The position numbers were made by a program, and so were the translations under genes. A DNA stretch of 56,718 nucleotides from Catellatospora bangladeshensis (lineage in GTDB: Bacteria; Actinomycetota; Actinomycetes; Mycobacteriales; Micromonosporaceae), in assembly GCF_016862575.1 (NCBI RefSeq), contig NZ_BONF01000023.1, positions 1 to 56,718 of the forward strand. Reading direction: 5' to 3'. This document shows positions 8,801-15,707 of this stretch, one piece after another (positions within the stretch are counted from its first letter, which is position 1; each line of letters begins with the position of its first letter). The notes under the pieces were generated by a model that was given only the letters and a program-made list of their open reading frames with translations, did no database searches and was not told the DNA's origin.

Positions 8801-9045
8801 AGGTGTCCCAGTTCCTGGTGTGCAACGTCGGCAGATCCGGCGGATGGGTGTCGGTGAACTCCCCACCCGACGACTGGGGCATCAGCACCGACCGGGCCTG
8901 GCTGGTCAACGCGGACGGCACGACCTCCTACTGCCGCCGGGTGGGCCAGGGCAACCAGGCGCTCTGCGACCGGTTCGACGGCGTGAAGTGGGACTCGCCC
9001 GTCTCCGCCAGCCGTGACTACGGGTATCCCGACACGTTCTGGTGA
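5812..9045 (+). CDS. Secreted CHAP-domain protein with FN3 and eight repeats
   Basis: About 1077 residues when started at the ATG that overlaps the leader ORF; an ATG at 5791 lacks a ribosome binding site. A twin-basic N-terminus and hydrophobic stretch end in PATAAAP, a signal peptide of about 36 residues. A CHAP amidase/peptidase domain follows (about 40-205), with catalytic Cys93 in YEWQCVELVMRYLY and His155 in YGHTAVVTG. Then comes one fibronectin type III domain (about 215-295), then eight tandem ~97-residue repeats to the C-terminus. CHAP domains cleave peptidoglycan peptide or amide bonds, so a secreted cell-wall hydrolase is likely; the repeats may bind wall or glycan. It ends at a strong shared terminator. 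Confidence 0.88.
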   Translation: MRTKRTTAAAARILTSLLGLLLAAGIVAVGQPATAAAPTPSWWSGDCNVNNHPGSYALGASYNGVKACGTTMNNNERLVRFFPGAWGEYEWQCVELVMRYLYLVHGIAPYGANGKDVVNNYPGTLLAKVNNSGSSTPSPGDIVSMSATATNAYGHTAVVTGTSLNGSGTGTITVMEQNSSASGSRSITVTNRVVGGNVTGWLHANSGGGGQQPPGQISSGIDTLIHGSRVNLRWGSAAGATEYRVYRDGVQVASTGGTTFLDIGVSAGQAYTYTVVARNDSGPSSPVTRYVQTTAEAADRAFLSTKDGPAMCGRAGDETTKLLVCNVRKATGWTASYSPATDWGYATDRSWLVNADGTVSYCRRVNNGNQATCDRFDGTAWTSSTSPQTDLGYHENRAYLSTKDGPAICARAGDQTAQTLVCTVWKTSGWSTVASAAGDWGYDTDRSWLTNTDGTVSYCRRVNNGDQARCDRFDGTDWTSSTSPQTDLAYHDNRAYLPTKDGPAVCGRAGDQNAQALVCTVWKPSGWVTATSAIGDWGYAADRAWLTNADGTVSYCRRVNNGNQARCDRFDGTDWSSSTSPQTDLGYPDNRAYLSTKDGPAVCGRAGDQTAQFLTCTVWKATGWVTVSSPPDDWGYAADRAWLTNADGTVSYCRRVGQGHQGLCDRFDGTRWDSPLSGNIDLGYPENRAYLSTKDGPAICGRAGDQNWQSLVCNVRTTGGWVSSSSPRVDWGYSTDRVWLTNADGTVSYCRRVNSGNQATCDRFDGAAWTSSTSPQTDLGYPENRAYLSTKDGPAVCARAGDQNWQTLVCTVRTAGGWISSSSPRTDWGYSTDRVWLTNADGTVSYCRRVGLGDQVLCDRFDGTQWTSSTSPRTDLGYAENRAYLSTKDGPAICGRAGDQASQFLVCNVKKATGWTMATSAPNDWGYSTDRTWLTNADGTVSYCRRVGAGDQVLCDRFDGTQWTSTMSPRFDLGYAENRAYLPTKDGTAVCGRAGDQVSQFLVCNVGRSGGWVSVNSPPDDWGISTDRAWLVNADGTTSYCRRVGQGNQALCDRFDGVKWDSPVSASRDYGYPDTFW
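6712..9042 (+). repeat. Eight tandem ~291-bp coding repeats
   Basis: Each unit of about 97 residues contains, in order, YLSTKDGPAVCGRAGDQ, LVCTVWK...GW, DWGY..DR.WLTNADG, TVSYCRRV, CDRFDGT.W and LGY. Each carries four conserved cysteines, which suggests two disulfides per unit. Units differ mainly in the first third, and some neighbours are nearly identical at the DNA level, so unequal crossing-over between copies is likely. I do not recognise a named domain family for the unit. Confidence 0.85.
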
Positions 9046-9049
9046 CCGG

Positions 9050-9102
9050 CGCCCGGGTCTCGGCAGCCGACCGCCATACGGCCGGTTCCCGAGACCCGGG
9101 CG
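9050..9102. terminator. Bidirectional hairpin terminator
   Basis: A perfect 14-bp stem, CGCCCGGGTCTCGG (9050-9063) with CCGAGACCCGGGCG (9089-9102), and a 25-base loop lie between the convergent CHAP-protein gene and the 9110-9694 gene. There is no U-tract, as usual in GC-rich actinomycetes. Confidence 0.75.
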
Positions 9103-9109
9103 TTCGCGA

Positions 9110-9694
9110 TCAGCTCGGCCGCAGGGCGGCGAAGACCTCGGGCCAGTTCGCCGGCAGGTTGCCGAAGACGAAGCGCTGGTAGGACGTCATGAGGTGCTTG
9201 GCCGCCCGGCTCACCTCGGCGTCGGGCGAGCGCGTGGCGGCGACGCACCGGTCGAGGCAGTCCCACTCGTCGCGCTCCGGCTCGGGCACGCCGATCGTGA
9301 CCAGCGCGGCCTGCACCGTGTCGTCGGCGAAGAACGAGTCGTCCCAGGCCGTCGCCGCGCCCATCAGATAGATGAGCTGCGTGCCGGGCGTCAGCCGCTC
9401 CGCCGCGAGCGTCTCGCTGTCATAGGTCCGGTCCTCGTCCTCACCCACGATGCCGGACAGCTCGAAGGACGAGTCGACCAGGTCGCGCCAGTACGCGACG
9501 TCGTGCGCGCCGTCCATCTGCAGCATGTGCTCGCTCGCGAACCGCGCCATCCGCGCCGGGTCGTCGATCAGCGGTGAGACCGCCGTGTCCATGCTGTAGT
9601 CGAACCCGAAGAACCACCTGCGCCCGTCGACCACCATGGACTCGATGCCTCCGACGCGGCCCTCACGGTCCTCGATCGGTATGTCGTCTGCCAT
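9110..9694 (-). CDS. Hypothetical acidic cytoplasmic protein
   Basis: A 194-residue soluble, acidic protein starting MADDIPIEDREGRVGG and ending NWPEVFAALRPS. No signal peptide, membrane segment or motif that I recognise. It contains WFFGFDYSMDTAVSP early and a helical C-terminal half with several Trp, Asp and Glu residues. I chose the ATG at 9694 because longer versions of the frame would run through the promoter and start of the divergent gene at 9813. It is transcribed convergently to the CHAP-protein gene and divergently from the ThuA/dehydrogenase gene. Function unknown. Confidence 0.7.
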   Translation of the reverse strand: MADDIPIEDREGRVGGIESMVVDGRRWFFGFDYSMDTAVSPLIDDPARMARFASEHMLQMDGAHDVAYWRDLVDSSFELSGIVGEDEDRTYDSETLAAERLTPGTQLIYLMGAATAWDDSFFADDTVQAALVTIGVPEPERDEWDCLDRCVAATRSPDAEVSRAAKHLMTSYQRFVFGNLPANWPEVFAALRPS

Positions 9695-9717
9695 GAGACG
9701 TGAGTCTAGGGCCCTCG

Positions 9718-9747
9718 TTGACGCATCGGTCATTGCCGATTTACGAT
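9718..9747 (+). promoter_or_regulatory. Sigma-A-type promoter of the ThuA/dehydrogenase gene
   Basis: TTGACG (9718-9723) and TACGAT (9742-9747) are spaced by 18 bases, close to the housekeeping consensus. They read toward the gene at 9813, with an expected leader of about 58 bases. Confidence 0.55.
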
Positions 9748-9812
9748 GTGGCCCTTCGGCGAACCAGCACGCGTTTTCCCTGCCCGCATGTCCCCCGCCC
9801 GGGAGCGCCCGC

Positions 9813-12800
9813 ATGAGCCGCCGCCGAAGCATCCTGCCCGCCATCGTCACCCTCGCCGCCCTGGTGCTGTCCGCATCCGTGGCCGCGCCCGCGTCCGCCG
9901 CGCCCCGATTCCGGGTGCTGGTCTTCTCCAAGGTCACGAACTTCTACCACGACTCGATCCCCGCCGGGGTCGCCGCCGTGCAGCAGCTCGGCGCCGCGCA
10001 CAACTTCGAGGTCGAGGCGACCACCGACGCCGCCGCGTTCACCGACGCCAACCTGGCCCGCTTCGACGCGCTGGTCTTCAACAACACCAACTCCACGCCG
10101 GCCTCGGGCGCCCTGCTCAACGCCGCGCAGCGGCTCGCCCTGCAGAACTTCATCCGTAACGGCGGAGGCTGGGCGGGGCTGCACGCCGCGTCGGCCAGCG
10201 AGCGCGACTGGACCTGGTACGACGGCCTGGTCGGCACGATCTTCGACTACCACCCGGACTTCACCGCGACCGGCGGGGTGTTCCCCGGGCGGATCAAGGT
10301 GCTCGACCGTGCCCACCCGTCCACCCGCAACCTGCCTGAGCTGTGGGAACACAGCGAGGAGTGGTACAACTGGAAGACCAACCCGACCGGCCGGGTGCAC
10401 ACCCTCGCGCAGATCAAGGTCCGCGACGGCATCTCCGGCCTGGACGAGGGCGTCGACCACGCGTACTCGTGGTGCCAGAACTACGACGGCGGCCGGTCCT
10501 GGTTCACCGCGGGCGGGCACAGCAGCTCGGCGTTCAGCAACGCGCTGTTCCTGGACCACCTGCGCTGGGGCATCGAGTGGGCGGCGGGTGCGGTCGCCGG
10601 TGACTGCAGCGCCACCCAGAACGGGCAGTTCCAGCGCGTCCCGCTGGTCAGCGAGGACCTGGCCGACCCGTTCGAGCTGGCCGTGGCGCCCGACCGGCGC
10701 GTGTTCTACATCCAGCGCACCGGTGCCGTGAAGGTCATCGACCAGGCCACGCTGGCGGTCACCACGCTGATCGACTTCGCGTACACGCCCACCCAGACCA
10801 GCCAGTCCGACGGGCTGCTGGGGCTGACCCTGGACAACAACTTCGCCACCAACAACTGGCTCTACCTGCTGTGGTCGGACAAGACCCTGAACCAGCTGAA
10901 CCTGTCCCGGTTCACCGTCAGCGGGAACACCATCGCGCTCAGCTCGGAGAAGCGGCTGCTGACCATCCCGACGCTGCGCGGCGAGGCCCGCGCCAACTCG
11001 CACATGGGCGGCTCCATCGCCATGGGCAGGGACGGCAACCTGTACGCCGCGATCGGCGACAACACCGACCCGTTCGAATCCGGCGGGTACACCCCGATCG
11101 ACGAGCGGGCGGGGCGGCGCGCGTTCGACGCCCAGGGCACCTCCGGCAACACCAACGACCTGCGCGGCAAGATCCTGCGCATCCGCCCGCAGGCCGACGG
11201 CACCTACACCGTCCCGGCGGGCAACCTGTTCGCGCCGGGCACGGCCAAGACCAGGCCCGAGGTGTACGCGATGGGCTTCCGCAACCCGTTCCGGATCACC
11301 GTCGACCCGCTGTCCAACGCCGTGCTGGTCGCCGACTACGGCCCCGACGCGACAGCCGCCAACGCCAACCGCGGTCCCGAGGGCACGGTCGAGTTCAACC
11401 GGCTCACCAGCGCCGGCAACTACGGCTGGCCGTACTGCATCGGCAACAACATCCCCTTCAACGACTACAACTTCGCCACCAGCACCTCCGGGGCGAAGTT
11501 CAACTGCGCCGCGCCGGTCAACAACTCCCCCAACAACACCGGCCTGACGAACCTGCCGGCCGCCCGCAGCGCGCTGGTCTGGTACGCCTACTCCGCCTCG
11601 GCCCAGTTCCCCGAGGTCGGCACCGGTGGCGGTGGCCCGATGGGCGGCCCCGTCTACGACTACGACCCCGCCAACCCGCGCATCTCGAAGTTCCCGGAGT
11701 ACTTCGAGGGCAAGTGGATCGTCTACGAGCTGACCCGCCAGTGGTGGAAGACGCTGTCCATCCACCAGACCGGGCAGACGTTCACCGACCCGCGCTTCGG
11801 CCCGACCACGCCCGGCGCGCTGCAGTCGATCAACGGCATCTTCGCGGGCATGAGCTGGATCCAGCCGTTCGAGGCCGAGTTCGGGCCCGACGGGTCGCTG
11901 TACGTCATCGACTTCGGGGCCGGGTCCGGCAGCGGGCGCGGCGGCTCCAACGAGGGCGCGGGCATCTACCGCATCGACTACGTGGCCAACGGCGTGCCGC
12001 CCACCGCGAAGATCACCGCAAGCCGGGACAACGGCCCGGCGCCGCTGGCCGTGACCTTCTCCAGCGCCGGATCGATCGGGGCGAGCAGCTACGCGTGGGA
12101 CTTCGACGGCAACGGCACCGTCGACTCCACCGCCGCCAACCCGTCGTACACGTACACCGCCAAGGGCCGGTTCAGCGCCCGGCTGACCGTCACCGGCGCG
12201 GCCGGGCTGACCGCCGTGGCCAGCACCGAGATCACCGTCGGCAACACCCGCCCGACCGTCACCATCAACGTGCCGCAGGGCGGGTTCTTCGAGTTCGGCG
12301 ACCGCATCCCGTACACGGTCACCGTCACCGACCCGGAGGACACCGCCATCGACTGCAACCGGGTCGTGGTGCAGACGCTGCTCGGGCACGACTCGCACGC
12401 CCACCCGCTGGACAACTACGTCGGCTGCTCCGGCACGCTGGTCACCGAGTCCGGCGGCGGCGACGGGCACGGCCCCGGCACCAACCTGTTCACCCTGATC
12501 AGCGCGCAGTACACCGACGGGGGCGCGGCCGGCGCACCGGCCCTGGTCGGCTCGCTGCAGGTCGAGTTGCAGACCCGCAGCATGGAGGCCGAGCACTTCG
12601 ACGCCCAGTCCGGGGTGACCGTGTTCGACCGGGCGACGGCGCAGGCGGGCAGGCGGCTCGGCGACCTCGACAACGGGGACTGGATCAACATCGGGCCGGT
12701 CAACCTGCAGAACATCAGCGGGGTCGTGGTCGGCGCGAGCTCCGCGGGCACCGGCGGCACGATCGAGTTCCGCAACGGCTCCCCCACCGGCCCGCTGCTC

Positions 12801-13244
12801 GGCACGGCGACGATCCCGGTCACCGGCAGCTACGACTCCGTGGTGTCGCCGACCGTCGCGCTGACCAACCCGGGCGGCACCTTCACGCTGTACCTGAAGT
12901 TCGTGAAGTCAGGGCAGACCGGCGACCCCGACATCATGGCCCTGGACTGGCTGCGCTTCAACGGCCGCGGTGTGAAGGCCGAATCCGGCGCGACGCTGAC
13001 GACCAGCGCCACGCCCACCACCGGCACCGGGCCGCTGACCGTCAACTTCACCAGCACGTCCACGGCCCCGCCAGGGCGCACCATCGTGGACCGCGAGTGG
13101 CGCTTCGGCGACAACACCGCCACGGTGCACGCCGCCACGGCCAGCCACGTGTACACCCGCAAGGGCGTCTACACCGCGTGGCTCACTCTGACCGACAGCG
13201 CGGGCGCCACCCAGTCCAGCAGCGTGATCATCACCGTGAACTAG
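9813..13244 (+). CDS. Secreted ThuA / PQQ-type sugar dehydrogenase, PKD-CBM6-PKD
   Basis: A 1143-residue secreted multidomain protein. The ATG at 9813 has GGGAG seven bases upstream and begins a signal peptide (MSRRRSILPAIV to PASAAP, about 28 residues). In order follow a ThuA-like domain (about 30-260; FRVLVFSKVTNFYHDSI), a glucose/sorbosone dehydrogenase six-bladed propeller (about 270-725; NSHMGGSIAMGRDGNLYAAIGDN, the usual His-Gly-Gly and Asp-Gly segment), a PKD domain (about 728-810; YAWDFDGNG), an Ig-like stretch (about 811-922), a CBM6-like domain (about 923-1050; MEAEHFDAQSGV) and a second PKD domain (about 1060-1143). The family is quinoprotein-like and oxidises sugars; CBM6 and PKD suggest polysaccharide attachment. 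The substrate is unknown. Cofactor use is inferred from the family. Confidence 0.9.
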   Translation: MSRRRSILPAIVTLAALVLSASVAAPASAAPRFRVLVFSKVTNFYHDSIPAGVAAVQQLGAAHNFEVEATTDAAAFTDANLARFDALVFNNTNSTPASGALLNAAQRLALQNFIRNGGGWAGLHAASASERDWTWYDGLVGTIFDYHPDFTATGGVFPGRIKVLDRAHPSTRNLPELWEHSEEWYNWKTNPTGRVHTLAQIKVRDGISGLDEGVDHAYSWCQNYDGGRSWFTAGGHSSSAFSNALFLDHLRWGIEWAAGAVAGDCSATQNGQFQRVPLVSEDLADPFELAVAPDRRVFYIQRTGAVKVIDQATLAVTTLIDFAYTPTQTSQSDGLLGLTLDNNFATNNWLYLLWSDKTLNQLNLSRFTVSGNTIALSSEKRLLTIPTLRGEARANSHMGGSIAMGRDGNLYAAIGDNTDPFESGGYTPIDERAGRRAFDAQGTSGNTNDLRGKILRIRPQADGTYTVPAGNLFAPGTAKTRPEVYAMGFRNPFRITVDPLSNAVLVADYGPDATAANANRGPEGTVEFNRLTSAGNYGWPYCIGNNIPFNDYNFATSTSGAKFNCAAPVNNSPNNTGLTNLPAARSALVWYAYSASAQFPEVGTGGGGPMGGPVYDYDPANPRISKFPEYFEGKWIVYELTRQWWKTLSIHQTGQTFTDPRFGPTTPGALQSINGIFAGMSWIQPFEAEFGPDGSLYVIDFGAGSGSGRGGSNEGAGIYRIDYVANGVPPTAKITASRDNGPAPLAVTFSSAGSIGASSYAWDFDGNGTVDSTAANPSYTYTAKGRFSARLTVTGAAGLTAVASTEITVGNTRPTVTINVPQGGFFEFGDRIPYTVTVTDPEDTAIDCNRVVVQTLLGHDSHAHPLDNYVGCSGTLVTESGGGDGHGPGTNLFTLISAQYTDGGAAGAPALVGSLQVELQTRSMEAEHFDAQSGVTVFDRATAQAGRRLGDLDNGDWINIGPVNLQNISGVVVGASSAGTGGTIEFRNGSPTGPLLGTATIPVTGSYDSVVSPTVALTNPGGTFTLYLKFVKSGQTGDPDIMALDWLRFNGRGVKAESGATLTTSATPTTGTGPLTVNFTSTSTAPPGRTIVDREWRFGDNTATVHAATASHVYTRKGVYTAWLTLTDSAGATQSSSVIITVN

Positions 13245-13249
13245 ACCGG

Positions 13250-13281
13250 ACCGGGCCCGGACCAGACCGGGCCCGGACCAG
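13250..13281. repeat. Tandem 16-bp repeat, palindromic core
   Basis: ACCGGGCCCGGACCAG occurs twice head to tail (13250-13265, 13266-13281) just after the stop codon at 13244. Each copy has the palindrome CCGGGCCCGG, so it could fold as two small hairpins and act as a terminator, or just be a duplication. The remaining ~130 bases to the next gene contain an AGGAGG-like site at 13304-13310 not followed by a usable frame. Confidence 0.5.
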
Positions 13282-13413
13282 CGCAACGGGGGTCTGGTAG
13301 ACGAAGGAGGTGCCGCAGGCGCAGTGACCAAGCTCCGATGTGGTGGGTAACCACTTGTCCGGCGCACCGCGTACACATAGCGTCGGCGAGCAGCCGTCAT
13401 CACGAGGAGTCAC

Positions 13414-14658
13414 GTGACCCACCCGCCGCTCGCCCCAGCCGCCCCCACCGACACCCCGACCGCACCGGTCGCCCATGAGGAGCAGCGGGTCGCGTGGGCG
13501 GAGCTGTTCTTCGACCTGATCTGGGTCTTCGCGATCACCCAGATCACCACGACCCTGGCCGGGGCGCACAGCGCCGGCGAGGCCGCCCGCACGGTGCTGC
13601 TGTTCCTGCCGCTGTGGTGGGGCTGGGTCGGCACGACCCTGGTGGCGAACCTGGCCGGCAGCCGGGTCGACCGGGCATCCGGCCGGATGGTGCTGTTCGG
13701 CGCCGCCGGCTGCGGCCTGCTGGTGTCGGTGGCGATCGGGCAGGCGTACGGGGACCGCGCGATCCTGTTCGCCGTCGCCTACACCGTGCTGCGGCTGGTG
13801 CTCTGGGCCGTGCGCGGCGCGCTGCCCGGCGTGTCACGGCGGCTCGCGCTGGAGCCGTTCGCGGTCGCGCTGTTCGTCAGCGCCCCGCTGTACCTGGCGG
13901 GCGCCGTGCTGGGCGGCACGTGGCAGACCGCGCTGTGGGTGACCGCGGCGCTCATCGAGCTGAGCAGCCCGCGGCTGCTGCGGCGGCGGCTGGCCGAGCT
14001 GCGGTTCGAGACCGCGCACCTGCCCGAGCGGTTCGGCCTGGTGCTGATCATCGCGCTGGGCGAGACCGTGGTGGCCACCGGCAACCAGGCCGCCGCGGGC
14101 CTGCTGGGGACGCCGGAACTGGTGGCGCTGGCGCTCGCGTTCACGCTCATCGTGCTGCTGTGGTGGACGTACTTCCACTTCGGCGCGCCCGCGGTGCGGC
14201 ACAGCCTGGAGCACACGCCCGCGCAGTCCCGCATCGTCACCGACGTGTTCAGCTACGCGCACCTCGGCTACGTGGTGGCCATCGTGCTGGTCGCGGTCGG
14301 GCTGAAGAAGCTGCTCGGCCACCCCTTCGACACGCCGCACAGCCTGCCCGAGCTGCTGCTGGCACCCGGTGTCGCGCTGTACCTGTGGGGGTTCTGCTAC
14401 GCCCGCTGGCGCATGTTCGGCGCGGCGACCGTGCAGCGGGTGACCGCCGCCGCTGCCTGCTGCGCCGTGGCCGCCGCGGCTGGGCTGCTCCCGATCGCGG
14501 TCACCGCCGCCCTGCTGGTCGCGGTGCTGCTCGCGCTCAACGGGTTCGAGATCTGGATCGTGCGTACCGGCCGGCCCCTGCCGCTGCTGCGGCTGCCCCG
14601 CGGGCGCGCCGGTGGCCACGATGAACCAGGCCAAGGTCCGGCGGCGGCCGAGGTGTAG
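13414..14658 (+). CDS. ltrA: Low temperature requirement protein A (LtrA) family
   Basis: A 414-residue polytopic membrane protein (about ten hydrophobic segments) with the family signature near the N-terminus, RVAWAELFFDLIWVFAITQI, and RFGLVLIIALGETVVATG near residue 208. LtrA was named for a Listeria gene needed for growth in the cold, and its molecular function is not known. The start is a GTG with GAGGAG upstream. The C-terminal tail after the last segment is Arg/Pro-rich and probably cytoplasmic. It lies 29 bases before the next gene and may be co-transcribed with it. Confidence 0.88.
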   Translation: MTHPPLAPAAPTDTPTAPVAHEEQRVAWAELFFDLIWVFAITQITTTLAGAHSAGEAARTVLLFLPLWWGWVGTTLVANLAGSRVDRASGRMVLFGAAGCGLLVSVAIGQAYGDRAILFAVAYTVLRLVLWAVRGALPGVSRRLALEPFAVALFVSAPLYLAGAVLGGTWQTALWVTAALIELSSPRLLRRRLAELRFETAHLPERFGLVLIIALGETVVATGNQAAAGLLGTPELVALALAFTLIVLLWWTYFHFGAPAVRHSLEHTPAQSRIVTDVFSYAHLGYVVAIVLVAVGLKKLLGHPFDTPHSLPELLLAPGVALYLWGFCYARWRMFGAATVQRVTAAAACCAVAAAAGLLPIAVTAALLVAVLLALNGFEIWIVRTGRPLPLLRLPRGRAGGHDEPGQGPAAAEV

Positions 14659-14687
14659 TGCTCGCGGCGAGGCGTTAACGTCGGGCC

Positions 14688-15593
14688 ATGACCTACCACG
14701 ACCGCACAGCCGAGGTCTGCGGCATCGTCACCGAGCAGCTGCCCGGCTACCCGGTCGGCACGGTGGCGCTGCTCGGCGAAGGCGCGGACAACGTCGCGTA
14801 CGAGGTCAACGGCGAGCTGATCGTAAGGTTCGCCAAGGAGCCGGACCCCGGCGCCCGGATCAAGAGGGTGAACGCCGAAGCCGGGTTGCTCGCCGTCGTC
14901 GCGGACGTCTCCCCCGTGCCCGTTCCCACGCCGGCCTTCACGGTCGCCGAGCAGGGCTGCCTGGCGTACCACAAGCTCGACGGCCGGCCCCTGATCGGGC
15001 TGCCGATCGCGCAGCGCGTGGCGAGCGGCATCGTTGTCGCCGCCGCGCTCGGGGAGTTCCTGGCCGCGCTGCACAGCGTGCCCACCGACCGGATCGCCGA
15101 GCTGGTGGGCGTCGACGACGAGCCGCTGCAACGGTGGCTCGACGAGGCCGCCGAACTGTATGCGGACGTCGCGCCGCTGGTGCCGCCGACTTATCGTCCG
15201 GCCGTGGAGGCGTTCCTGGACGCTCCGCCGCCCGCCGACGGAACGCACACTCTCGCCTTCTCCCACAACGACCTGGGCATCGAGCATGTGCTCGTCGATG
15301 ACACCGGCTCGGCGGTGACCGGTGTCATCGACTGGAGCGATGCCGCGCTCTGCGATCCCGCATACGACTTCGGGCTGCTGTACCGCGATCTCGGCCCCGA
15401 CGCGCTGCACGCGGCCCTGCGCGGCTATCGCACCGAGGCCGCCACGGCCCGGGACCTCAGCGGCCGCGCCGCCTTCTACGCCAGGTGCAGCGTGCTGGAG
15501 GACATGGCGTACGGGATCGAGCAGGGACGCCGCGAGTACCTCGACAAGAGCCTGGCCGCGCTGGTCTGGCTCTTCCCCGGTGCGGAGCCGTGA
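14688..15593 (+). CDS. Aminoglycoside phosphotransferase (APH)-like kinase
   Basis: A 301-residue protein with the APH/choline-kinase fold. The ATP loop is GEGADNVAYEVNGELIVRFAK (residues ~25-46, split GEGADNVAYEV and LIVRFAK), with the catalytic loop at about residue 193, HNDLGIEHVLVD, and the metal-binding Asp at about 215 in GVIDWSDAALCDPAYDFG. All expected residues are present. The conserved core shows phosphate transfer from ATP to a small-molecule hydroxyl. Most chromosomal actinomycete members have no proven drug substrate, so an antibiotic resistance role should not be assumed. It is preceded by a gap of only 29 bases after ltrA. Confidence 0.85.
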   Translation: MTYHDRTAEVCGIVTEQLPGYPVGTVALLGEGADNVAYEVNGELIVRFAKEPDPGARIKRVNAEAGLLAVVADVSPVPVPTPAFTVAEQGCLAYHKLDGRPLIGLPIAQRVASGIVVAAALGEFLAALHSVPTDRIAELVGVDDEPLQRWLDEAAELYADVAPLVPPTYRPAVEAFLDAPPPADGTHTLAFSHNDLGIEHVLVDDTGSAVTGVIDWSDAALCDPAYDFGLLYRDLGPDALHAALRGYRTEAATARDLSGRAAFYARCSVLEDMAYGIEQGRREYLDKSLAALVWLFPGAEP

Positions 15594-15707
15594 GGGCGCG
15601 CCCGCTCCGGTCGAGGTCCACCTCGGCGTTGCAGGTCAGGGCCGATCGCGGGTAGTCCTGCGGACACGGACTCGCCTCGCGGTGCCGAGCGGTCCATACT
15701 TATCGAC

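Noticed and set aside
6712-9042. Regularly spaced repeats that might be read as a CRISPR array or satellite
   Set aside because: The units are ~291 bp, in frame, and encode conserved cysteine-containing protein repeats; there are no short identical repeats with unique spacers.
9695-9937. An 81-residue N-terminal extension of the 9110-9694 hypothetical gene
   Set aside because: It would overlap the divergent promoter at 9718-9747 and the signal peptide of the ThuA protein, and its composition (Arg/Ala-rich) is that of a shadow frame.
9741-12596. A 951-residue open frame antisense to the ThuA/dehydrogenase gene, and similar long antisense or shifted frames throughout (for example 5857-8220 minus, 21501-24299 plus, 27478-30777 minus, 35897-38425 plus)
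   Set aside because: In DNA this GC-rich, stop codons are rare in all frames. These frames give Arg/Val/Gly-rich translations without domains, while the opposite frames encode recognisable proteins.
14688-15593. Annotating the APH-like protein as an aminoglycoside resistance gene
   Set aside because: Only the general kinase core is visible. Chromosomal actinomycete relatives have diverse or unknown substrates.
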